Of a stretch of DNA of 64,000 nt, positions 55,301 through 64,000 are shown in pieces. The stretch spans positions 11,935,501 through 11,999,500 of the forward strand of contig NC_088357.1 in the NCBI RefSeq assembly GCF_036884655.1, written 5' to 3'. Source of the DNA: Musa acuminata AAA Group (lineage: Eukaryota; Streptophyta; Magnoliopsida; Zingiberales; Musaceae). The stretch's first letter is position 1; every line of letters starts with the position of its first letter. The position numbers were made by a program, and so were the translations under genes. The notes beneath the pieces were generated by a model. It made no database searches and was not told where the DNA came from. It worked only from the letters and a program-made list of their open reading frames with translations.

Positions 55301-56585
55301 TACACATTATCAAGAAAACATGATAATTAGTGTTCATATAAGGCAATATATTAGAAAAATAGATTGTACATCACATATCAAAACTACAAAAAGTATTTGT
55401 AACCAAAGAATTATACACCTAAAACCAAATTAAATAAACTTGTGTCTCATCTTCATTCTTAATAAAGACAGAAGATTTGATTACCTCATTAAATCTTATG
55501 TTCTAAATATAGGAGCACCATATGATAAAACACTCTCGTAGAAACTTCAAGTTGAGACACATTAACCACTAAAATATTTAGCTATTTAATATTTATATAT
55601 ACAGTTGCAAGTGTGTCAGGACTCACTTCTTATTGCTTAGAAACTAAGTCTCTTAGTGACTGATATCAGATACCTGTTTAAACCAGTGCCAAGCATATTT
55701 GAAATCTTACCTGTGCATCAACTTTGCATTATCTTAACTTGATTAACCTCACTTTAATCAGGTTTAACTTCAGAACATGGGTTTATGTTCATGAGGTCAA
55801 CTCTACTGCCAGGAAGAAGGTGCAAAAGTTCCAAGGCAAGAAGCTCAGGCTGCTTTCTCAAGAACTGAATAATTGCAGGACTGATGTTATAGCAGCCAAA
55901 CCAGTTCTTAAAACTCCAAAACAATAAAACATGGAAACCCCAGGGGTCTTTTAGAAAGATCCACCAGGGAACCAGTTATGCTGAGTGACTTGGACTTCTA
56001 ATACTAAATTCTCTGATAAGGTCTTGTCCAAAGTTTGAGCATCAGTAAACTAAAAATCAAGAAGTTTAAATCCATAAACACTACATCTGAAATGAAAACC
56101 CACAGCCAAAAAATCAAGAAGTTTGATCATGTATGCATTTATATGTGTGCAATTAACAACACAGACTTCACCTTAGATTTGCACGAGAAGAAACCACCCC
56201 AGATAAGAGGCCAATCAGCTGCATCAGCATCCCTGTTTGATCTAGTGGTCCAGTATTCTGCAATTTTTCTGATGTGACCAGGATAAGATTGTGGGACACA
56301 AGGTGAAACTGATTAGTGACGCTATGCCACCATTGAAGTTGTATCCCTGTCCACCTTTCTCTGAGGAAATATTTGGATTGAAAAATTGGAAAATAGACAT
56401 GTCCATGGATGCCCAGTCAATCATGACTGAATGAATAAATATACACATTATCAAGAAAACATGATAATTAGTGTTCATATAAGGCAATATATTAGAAAAA
56501 TAGATTGTACATCACATATCAAAACTACGAAAGGTATTTGTAACCAAAGAATTATACACCTAAAACCAAATTAAATAAACTTGTG
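52297..56585. repeat. Tandem array of four 1,141-bp units
   Basis: Units start at 52297, 53163, 54304 and 55445, each at tctcatcttcattctt. Units 2-4 are exactly 1,141 bp. Unit 1 is 866 bp because it lacks a 275-bp block present at 53401-53675 in unit 2. Copies are nearly identical, with a few substitutions: aactacgaaaggt ends units 1 and 4, while aactacaaaaagt ends units 2 and 3. The first 75 bp or so of each unit is copia RT sequence continuous with the element on the left. The rest is non-copia and has short open frames on both strands, for instance a basic 67-codon frame at 53442-53645 and a frame through 52860-53010 including KVKLISDAMPPLKLYPCPPF. I do not recognise these frames. Confidence 0.97.
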
Positions 56586-56673
56586 ATCAACTCTAATGAA
56601 ACCATGTCTTCCTGGGCCTCTCGAAGCAACTTCAAAAGTGTTTGAGTCAAAATATGTATGGTTTGGCTCTTAC

Positions 56674-57854
56674 CTGTTTAGAAGGAGATTCAGCTTCTGC
56701 AATTGTGACAGCAACAAACCTGCCATCAAGAAACTACAAGAAAAAGGGTCAAAATTAAGAATAGAAATATTGCAGATGTACAGAGCTCTTTAGAATTTGA
56801 AAGTTAAATGCAAAATAAAATATAACCACCTTTCCATTCATCTCCTTTACCGCCGTTAGTGCATCTTGTTCACGGGCAAACCATATATATGCAAGTCCCA
56901 GAGACTGTTTCGAACTTTTGCTTGTAATTATCTTTACTGCAGAATGGCAGAGGGACAACCAGTACTTAAGTGCTATCAAACAAGTAGTATAAGTTTTATT
57001 CCCTTTTTTGTCAAATAATTGATTTAAACATTTTAACTATTTTACTTTTCTTGACTTCTCCAAAGGATGAAAAGGTCTTTGCCAAGAATCCCTCAGATGT
57101 TGAACGAGATAATCCTGTATTGTCATATCTAAAGCATTAGGATTTATATGATAGACCTAAAGAATCAGAGCAAAGACACTTCTTATTGCATAATCTATTT
57201 TAGACAATGCACACAGTATATAGAACCTTAAGACGGATATGAGAGGACTGTAAAAATGAATCATATAAGAAATGACATAATATTAACATATATGTATCAT
57301 TTTTAGGAAAAGGCCATATTTTCTGAAGGAGAAACCTGACATACTCGAACTATGTTATGATGGATCTATTAATGCCAATTTCTCTTTTATTATCTTCCTA
57401 TAAGTGCTAGAATTTTACAAGTTGATCTTTTCCATCAAATGCATCATTTGCCAATTCTTATTCTGGAGACTCAGACTTCCTCATTAACCTTAATATTTGT
57501 TTTGTTTGTTCCAAACTTAACAACACCACCACAACATCCAATTGATTATTACAAATTATTAAGCTGATTTACATGGATATCAAGTACTTCTCCTCCTTGG
57601 AGCAAAAACCAAGCAGACTCTGTGTCCATGGGCCAAATGCAATCTGCATATCCCATGCACACACACTGTTTGATGTAAAGATAGCTTTGTTCCAAGGGCC
57701 TCAGATGTGCCATGTCTTAGCCGAAGATCACGCATTTGTGCCTACGTGAGATACATTGGTGTTCTTAAAACCATAAGTTCGATGTTGAGCATGAATCATG
57801 TTGGTATGTTTCACGTACAGGTCCATCCAAAATAAATTTTACTTTTGCTTTCAC

Positions 57855-57920
<66 letters not shown>

Positions 57921-58563
57921 TTGCAAAACTACAAAACTTGCTTTATGCGGTAGACCATTAAGGTAAAACTATAATGATAATAAAAATATTAAGAGAATTT
58001 TATCCATTTTAATTTTTTTTAAAGAGAAATTTTCAAACTAAGTATAGGTTAAACACCTGAGTTTCCCAAATTTATGTTAACGGGAGAGGTAAATTGCGAG
58101 GATCTTCATATTTCAAGCAACATGCATGCATGCTATATTATAATCAACTTTGCAAGGATATAGTGTAGTGACGTCTACAAGTCATTACTTTTTCAGAACG
58201 GCAATCCGTCGAACACAATGACTGCAACCGGATAGTCGTTGAAACTCTTCTGGTTCTTATGGCAAGAACACGTTTCGAATCCATTCTATAACCGACGAGA
58301 CTTACAAAGTGAATACCTTTGATAAAGATCCTCGACGAGGGTGGAGGTCCGGGGGAAATCGCGGAATCTGAGGTCGCGCATCCACGGACGGGTCCAAGGA
58401 TGCGCTTATCGCGGATGGCCCGAGCAGATATCGGAGCACACGGCAGTCCGGAGAGCGGTGGGCGCGAGAACAGCGTTGCGGGGATAGGCGAAGAAGGTCT
58501 CAGCCGGGAGAGAGGAGGGAGAACGGAAAGTGAAATGGGCCGATGGTGGTGAAGCGTAGCCAT
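56674..58563 (-). CDS. Organelle-type RRM RNA-binding protein, 3' end unresolved
   Basis: Exons on the minus strand are 58563-58317, 57114-57046, 56936-56830 and 56733-56674, giving 161 residues so far. The N-terminal 70 residues or so are Ser/Pro/Arg-rich with almost no acidic residues, as in plastid or mitochondrial presequences. One RRM follows: RNP2 RIFIKGL (78-84), a first helix STSEGFLAKTFSSFGEV, RNP1-like LGLAYIWF (118-125), then DALTAVKEMNGKFLDGRFVAV and IAEAESPSKQ. Single-RRM proteins of this kind bind organelle transcripts and some assist C-to-U editing or splicing. The RNA target here is unknown. The last listed exon ends at a good donor (CAG|GTAAGA), so at least one further exon should exist. 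A weak candidate acceptor lies in the 90 bp before the tandem array starts at 56585, or the terminal exon may have been displaced. Exon 3 must join in phase 1 (AAAA|GTAAAA donor). Confidence 0.82.
57853..57918. repeat. Compound (AT)n(GT)n microsatellite
   Basis: About 14 at units followed by about 19 gt units, inside intron 1 of the RRM gene. Confidence 0.97.
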
Positions 58564-59264
58564 GTCGTACAATGGTGGATGCCGTGATTTTGTTTTCTAA
58601 AAAAGAAAAATAAAACTGATATTAAGTTAGAAGTAAAAAATAAATTTTCTTTTAGATTTATGAATGCTTGGGTGGAAAGACAATGGGCAGAGGAAAGAGA
58701 TAATTTTCACAAGTTCCATGTTTTGAAAATTTGAAATTTAATTATAAACTCCCTTTTGTATCAGTGTAGTGTTTGCTAAAGAAATCATTATGATATTTAA
58801 CGATAATATATATTTCTATACCTCGGCATCTCAATTTTTTTTTGTTTAGTGACATTTGAGATCTGAGTTGGATTATAAATATCATACATTTTCGTTCCAT
58901 AGGCAAGGCAATAATCTTTGTGCACATTCAACTTACCAACTACAAAGTACATATAGGTGTGATTTTTTATATTATATTATATTTTTATTTTTATTCTTAT
59001 TTTATAATAATATATTTTTTAATTTAAAATAATTGTGGTTGATGAATTTTTTAGTTAAAAAAATTACATTCGGCTCAGTTTGTTTCGTACATAATTTAAT
59101 ATACGATATAAAATTATTTCTTCGTAGAAAAAGAGGTTTCGTGGGGTCGAACATTTGGACTTTGCGCGTCCTTGTTGTACCTACCATATCCTATCCGCCG
59201 TCCTTGGACTGCTCGCCACTCTCGGCACAGATCCAGGAAAGAGAGGAGAGAAGAAGCCGTGAAG
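58564..59264. promoter_or_regulatory. Bidirectional promoter region
   Basis: The 700 bp between two divergent start codons, RRM (minus) and dienelactone hydrolase (plus). The centre is very AT-rich (58960-59030) and both edges rise in GC. No specific element was identified. Shared regulation is possible but is an inference from layout. Confidence 0.5.
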
Positions 59265-60974
59265 ATGGCGAGCTCCCAGTGCTGCGCCAACCCGCCGACT
59301 CTAAGCCCTGCCTGTGGCGACGGCATCGTCGTCGACGACCTCGGCGGCGTCAGGGCGTACACCGCCGGCTCCCCTAACTCCAAGCTCGCCGTTCTCCTCA
59401 TCTCCGACATATACGGTGATGTACTCTGCTCCTCTCTTAAGCTTCCGTCCGTCTCTTGCCCGTTCCCGCTTCTCCTTCCGTCCGTATGTATGCTTAGGGT
59501 TTCTACGGTCTTTGTGCTTTCTTTCTTTCTTACGGTTGTGTCGCTGACATGCTTCGTCCGATGGAATGTTTGCAGGATTCGAAGCGCCGAATTTGAGGTA
59601 CCGATTTCATTTATTGGCGTTTGTGTTTAGGCCCTGACTTGTGTGACTTCCGATTTGGTTGTCTTCCATGTGTTTTGTTGGCTTGCCCACGTTGACATTA
59701 GAAGGAAACTTCTGAGGGCATCTTCCAGGTAAACCGTGCTGGTGGTCTGTGATCTCCATGTCGGTTCTTTCTTAGTACAGCAAACAGAGGGGAAGACCTG
59801 AGGCACTTATTTGACCTTGAAAGTTCTCTGACTTTGGTCAGTATGGTGGATTAATAATCATATGATTAAGACCTAAACAGATTGTGGTACAAAATATTAA
59901 TTGACGTGAGACTGTCAGTAATATGAGACATGAGCTTTTGATCGATCATGCACTAATATTTTCAGCTGAAAAAAGCTTATACAGACAAGTATATGAACGT
60001 ACAATACGTTGGAAATATATATATTCAATAACAAAATAGCAAGACAAATGATCAATGGAGTGGTCGAATATGTGGCTAGGCAGTGCTAGGGGCTAATTTG
60101 GTGGAATCATAAGCTCATATCACATGATCAATACGTTGTAGTTCCCAAGTCTCACTGATAGTTAAGAAAGCTGAAAGACATCCTATTTACTTTTTTTAGC
60201 TGGCTGTGTTTATGATTGGTCTAATCATAGGTAACTCTGCCTCTTTTCTGTATATGATGAACTGCTTCTGTTCAACTGTGGCCCTAAATTTATGTCTTTG
60301 TACTTGTTCACTTTGTATCGAGTGTCTATTTCCCCCTATCATCTTCTTTATATCACTGAAAGGCTGTTTGATCGTTTGTAATTCTACATGAAACTTAATA
60401 TTTCTTACCAAAATATTCTGTATTCTATTTGCTGATATTATCCAATAAAGTGAGAACACGGATGTGATAATCTCTGCTATTACTAATTTCATAAACCACT
60501 AGGGTGGACTGTCACAAAGCCTGTTCTACCATCGTTGTTTGCAGGCAGCATGGACTGCTTTGTTGGTTTTTTAGTGTTTTAACCCATTTCAATTGTTTGT
60601 ATCGTAACACCACCAGGCTACAAAATTATGATATTTCTTTGTGAACTCTTGGTCATTTCAAACAAAATTTATATTTTGGATTGGAGATAATCCTAGGATT
60701 CTGTATTATTTTTTCTGATGGTTGGTAATGTTTTGTTGGTTGTTTTCTGTTGTTTATCTACATTTACATCTTCATTTTATTTCCTTTTATTGCATTAAAG
60801 ATTTTGTGAACTTTTAATGCTTACACTTGCAATGTCTGGTTGTAAAGGAAAATTGCAGACAAAATTGCCACCTCAGGTTTCTTTGTTGTGGTACCAGATC
60901 TCTTATACGACGATCCCTATTCAGCTGATAATCCTGAGAGGCCTTTTTCGATTTGGATACAGTCTCATTCGCCG
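59265..60974 (+). CDS. Dienelactone hydrolase family protein, first three exons only
   Basis: Exons 59265-59415, 59576-59597 and 60848-60974 encode 100 residues in one frame. The protein begins MASSQCCANPPTLSPACGDG, followed by LGGVRAYTAGSP, KLAVLLISDIYGFEAPNLR, KIADKIATSGFFVVVPDLLY, and DNPERPFSIWIQSHSP. These match, in order, the N-terminal third of plant dienelactone-hydrolase-like proteins (alpha/beta hydrolases, usually about 240 residues, often annotated as endo-1,3;1,4-beta-D-glucanase-like). The exon with the nucleophile elbow GxCxG and the later Asp and His is not found between 60975 and 64000. The final donor (CCG|GTTGGT) is intact. Either a long intron carries the MITE and the copia relic and the remaining exons lie beyond 64000, or the gene is truncated. 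The ATG context (gaagATGGC) and the family's usual MASSQCC start support the start codon. Confidence 0.85.
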
Positions 60975-61077
60975 GTTGGTTTCTTATCTTGCATCCTGAA
61001 TTTCTCCGGGAGTAAATTATTATTTGGGTAATTTTCTCGGGTTATTCTAGCACTATATTTTGACAAACACTATATGA

Positions 61078-61364
61078 ATCAAGGTATGCAATTTCGAATA
61101 TACATATTGGTCCGTCAGCTGACCGGTACATGGATCGTCCGTTACCAGACGGAATGATATATATATATATATACATATACATATAAGTATATGTACATAT
61201 ACATATATGTATATTTACATATACATATGTATATGTATGTACAGATACATATGTATGTATATACATACAAATATATATATACATATATACATATATATGT
61301 ATGTATGTATATATATATAAGCGACGTCGAAACTTCGGTATGGTACGAAATTACGAACCTTGAT
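61078..61364. mobile_element. MITE-like element with internal AT microsatellite
   Basis: The left end atcaaggtatgcaatttcg (61078-61096) and the right end cgaaattacgaaccttgat (61346-61364) are imperfect terminal inverted repeats. Inside are ggtccgtcagctgaccgg, a near palindrome at about 61109-61126, and 150 bp of tatata/tacata repeats (61158-61318). There is no coding sequence. Target duplications are not clear. Confidence 0.6.
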
Positions 61365-61851
61365 ATAAATGAAAGAATTTTTCATTGATCTTATTGAAAG
61401 AAATTGTGTTTGTTATTCATCTGAAAAATTGTTAATAGTGAAAAAAAAGAATCAATAGAATGGATAATCAAAGGAAAAACATAATCCTCCAATATTTATT
61501 GTTAAGGTGTTTTTATCATGAGATTGCAAGTTCTTTTTGCACTGAGTGATTTCATGTTGCACTTCTGGAACTCTTATGAGATCAATTAGAACATTGTTTG
61601 TGGTGCATGTTCCAGTATTATCTTGAACACACCTGCCACAGTGAGATAAGATGAATTTGTACTTACAAAGGACTATTGAGTTACACCTTGTTGCACACTG
61701 AATTGGATTATTTATTTTAGGGCAAAAGTGATTGAGTTATATATGTGTGTGTGTGTGTGTGTGGAAGTTAGTGCTGTTACGAAGCATCCTGGTGCTTACC
61801 TAGATCCTCGGGCGAAATAAGGCCTTGAAAGACCCTAGATAAGGTGCCTTC
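61365..61851. other. Non-coding, no exon recognised
   Basis: Contains an A-rich run near 61440 and a (tg)n run at 61742-61762. It was searched for the missing hydrolase exons without success. It could be intron of that gene. Confidence 0.5.
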
Positions 61852-62359
61852 TATTGAATCTCGGATTTTGATGATTAAATCAATTGATAAAGTTATGATC
61901 TAATCTGCGTTTTGAGTGATGCAAGAGTAACTTCGATCAGAAAACGCAAATCGATTAAAGCAGGAGGAATCGGACGTTAGGCCAGAGTGAAACATGTTAA
62001 GAGATTGGACGTCGAGCTACAGGATCGGTCGACGAGTCAACAGAAGGCTTCGTGCCATGAGTTCAAGTATCGGGCCAAAGGATCGGATATTGCGCCAAGG
62101 AGATCGGAAGTTGCAGGAGTCAACATGTCGATTGGGCAATACGCCGAAGGAAAGGACGAAGCACGAAATGAACCAATAACATGCTGGACAACATAGGATT
62201 CATGCTTGTAATCAATTATGTCTAGATTGAGTTAGTTTAGGACTAATTGAGTCGATTTTGGGATGAAACAACGTCAACTCAATAAGAGGTCAATTGGGCC
62301 TGAATCAAAGCTAATTTGGGCCTGCTTGTTGGCCCATTCAATGACCTATAGTAGGGTTT

Positions 62360-62550
62360 GACGGTGGTACCGCCCAAACATAGTCTCCCAGACTAGGCGG
62401 TGGTACCGCCCAAACACAGTCTTCAAGACTGTGTTAGGCGATGATATCGCCCAGTGTTAGTGTCAAACTGGCGGTGGTACCGCCCAGTGTCAGACTGACA
62501 AGCGGTGGTACCACCAGTTGTCAGTCTGGCAGGCAGTGGTATCGCCCAAT
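62360..62550. repeat. Array of ggcggtggtaccgcc palindromic modules in LTR U3
   Basis: About six modules centred on ggcggtggtaccgccca or close variants, 30-45 bp apart. They are separated by agtcttcaagact-like spacers that are themselves partly self-complementary. Confidence 0.9.
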
Positions 62551-63010
62551 ATCCCAAAAACCCGGGGATTTGAATTTTGGCTCTAATATTTGAAGTCATT
62601 TGGGGTTTATAAATACCCTACAAATTTCTGCTTGGAATACACACAAAATAGAGAAAAAACTTTATGATTCCAAGGTTGTAAACTCTTTTAAGTATAGAGT
62701 CCCTCCTCCAAGAGCTAAGTGATAGTCTTAAGGGAGATGTGTGAGGGAACACTTGTAAAAAAAGGGTGTAAATGTTCTCTCATGAACCTGTGAAAAGGAG
62801 AAAGAGTGTAAGAGTAGTTGATCTTCGCTCATTAGAAATAAGATCGGTAGTGGAAGCCGGTGGTCTCGAGTGAAGAGGAATGAGAGTGGACGTAGGTCAC
62901 GACGACCGAACTACTATAAATCCGATGTACTCGGTTTGCATTTCTATTCTGCTTTTCATTCTCATATTATAAACGAATGGAACGATTTGGAGAAGAAAAC
63001 TTTTTCTTTT

Positions 63011-63445
63011 AACGCTAAAGCTATGAATGCTTAATTTTGCATTTTAGATAAAAATGAGTTTAATCGTATTTCGATTTGTGAAACTACACATGACATTTGG
63101 CACACACTTAAAATTACACATGACGGCACGAGTAGAGTTAAAGATTCTAAAATTAATCTTTCGATGCATGATTTTGAACTGTTTCGAATAAAGCCAAGCG
63201 AAACCATTGTTGACATATACACCCATTTTACGGATGTCGTCAATGGCGTAAAAGATTTTGGCAAATGTTTTTCGAATCTTAAACTTGTTAATAAAGTTTT
63301 ATTGTCTCTTTCTAAAAATTGGGATTCGAAAATAACTGCAATTCAAGAGGCAAAGGACCTAAATAACTTTTCGCTTGAAGAACTTATCGGGTCTTTGATG
63401 ACCTATGAAATGAAGTGTATAGCATATGATGAACTGAGAATATAA
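63011..63445 (+). pseudogene. Copia gag (UBN2-type) fragment
   Basis: One frame carries NRISICETTHDIWHTL, SKINLSMHDFELFRI, KPSETIVDIYTHFTDVVNG, LVNKVLLSLSKNWDSKITAI, and DLNNFSLEELIGSLMTYEM. This order is typical of the capsid-like domain of copia gag. A TAA at 63032-63034 interrupts the frame, and both ends of gag are missing, as are the zinc knuckle and all of pol. Confidence 0.85.
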
Positions 63446-63885
63446 ATTAGGGAAAACGTTGTTGTAATCTTGAGAGTTCCCCTCCTCTTCTCTAAGAGGG
63501 TAATTTCTATTTAAGGGAGGGTTGAGTGGTTGTAAAGGTTATCTCCTAAACCTATAAAAAGGAAAAACGGGTTATAAGAGGATAGTTGGTCTTCGCCCAT
63601 TGAAAGAAAACTGTTAGTGGACGTCAGTGGCCTCAACGGAGGAGGAATTGGTAGTGGACGTAGGTCACGACGACCGAACCACTATAAATCTGGTGTAATC
63701 TTTTTTTTGCCTTTTTTATTCTTCTTCTCTTTATATTGCTTACTGATTTGGCTGCACAATGCACTTTACACCCTTATTATGTTAAACGCATTTTCGATAC
63801 GGGTTTAATCGAAACGAAGTTTTCCGAATCGACATCATTCTTACGATAGCATTAATTCACCCCCACCCCTCTCTTAGTATCGTCA

Positions 63886-64000
63886 CGGTTGTAACACCTT
63901 CAACTTGGAACTGCCTTTGCGAGTGCCTCAGTTGAGGTGCTAGCTGCTCAGGCAGTCGCTTAGGCCTCACCTGAGCTTTCCACTCATGGAGCTTTTCCAT
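63886..64000. other. Repeat-like sequence at window end
   Basis: The bases after the LTR end contain gagtgcctcagttgaggtgc and gcttaggcctcacctgagc. These are partly palindromic words of the kind found in dispersed gcctcaggc-type plant repeats. Truncated by the window edge, so no family is assigned. Confidence 0.35.

Larger units (their letters stand above)
61852..63885 (+). mobile_element. Rearranged copia relic: LTR, gag piece, LTR 3' half
   Basis: Starts tattgaatctcggattttga, an LTR left end like that at 15346. It continues through a palindrome-rich U3 (62360-62550), a TATA (tttataaataccc near 62608) and the R/U5 part to about 63010. A gag remnant follows without a primer site. After it a second R/U5 copy appears (about 63460-63885) with the same gacgtaggtcacgacgaccgaac word found at about 62892. 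This copy ends in the U5-type sequence attcacccccacccctctcttagtatcgtca. The element therefore keeps one full LTR and one LTR 3' half around a gag fragment, with the rest deleted. Confidence 0.75.

Noticed and set aside
62360..62550. Regularly spaced palindromes resembling a CRISPR array
   Set aside because: This is a plant nuclear LTR. The repeats are diverged and self-complementary, spacers are short and partly repeated, and no cas gene exists.

Overview
The window is nuclear DNA of a flowering plant. Its genes are intron-rich, AT-rich and widely spaced, and the rest is filled with Ty1/copia debris, short dispersed elements and microsatellites. Protein style and the copia LTR type suggest a monocot, perhaps a banana relative (Musaceae/Zingiberales). 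That placement is an inference and was not tested. No bacterial, organellar or tRNA/rRNA genes were seen.

Left half. The minus strand carries a seven-exon CDK-activating kinase gene (CDKD type, 882-5932) and a two-exon small conserved plant protein (7941-9387). A GC-rich single-exon ORF with a transit-like N-terminus and membrane segments follows on the plus strand (13023-13631). Next come a low-complexity dispersed element (about 14.2-14.7 kb) and a decayed LTR (15346 to about 16480) that ends just upstream of a six-exon PhzF-family gene (16706-21372, plus). A bHLH-type regulator with an atypical basic region follows (coding exons 25636-32294, plus; probable 5' UTR exon near 22.2 kb). A nine-exon TVP38/TMEM64 (VTT/DedA-like) membrane protein gene fills 33655-44788 on the minus strand.

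Right half. From 46.5 to 52.4 kb there are two copia-derived structures. The first is plus-oriented, with LTR, PBS, about 0.3 kb of internal sequence and a truncated LTR. The second is minus-oriented, with its 3' LTR, polypurine tract and decayed RNase H/RT. Their LTRs meet tail-to-tail. The RT remnant runs straight into a tandem array of four nearly identical 1,141-bp units (52297-56585; the first unit lacks 275 bp). The array stops about 90 bp from the last recognised exon of an organelle-type RRM protein gene (minus, 56674-58563). A dienelactone-hydrolase gene starts divergently (59265, plus). Its first three exons are present, but the exon with the catalytic Cys is not seen before the window ends. 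A MITE-like element with an internal AT microsatellite (61078-61364) and a rearranged copia relic with gag remnant (61852-63885) occupy the space where the rest of that gene would be expected.

The genes are independent eukaryotic units with no operon logic. The most unusual structure is the young 1.14-kb tandem array seeded inside a dead copia element beside a live-looking gene. All exon models were built by hand from splice signals and frame continuity. Each closes to an uninterrupted frame, except the last RRM exon and the unseen DLH exons.
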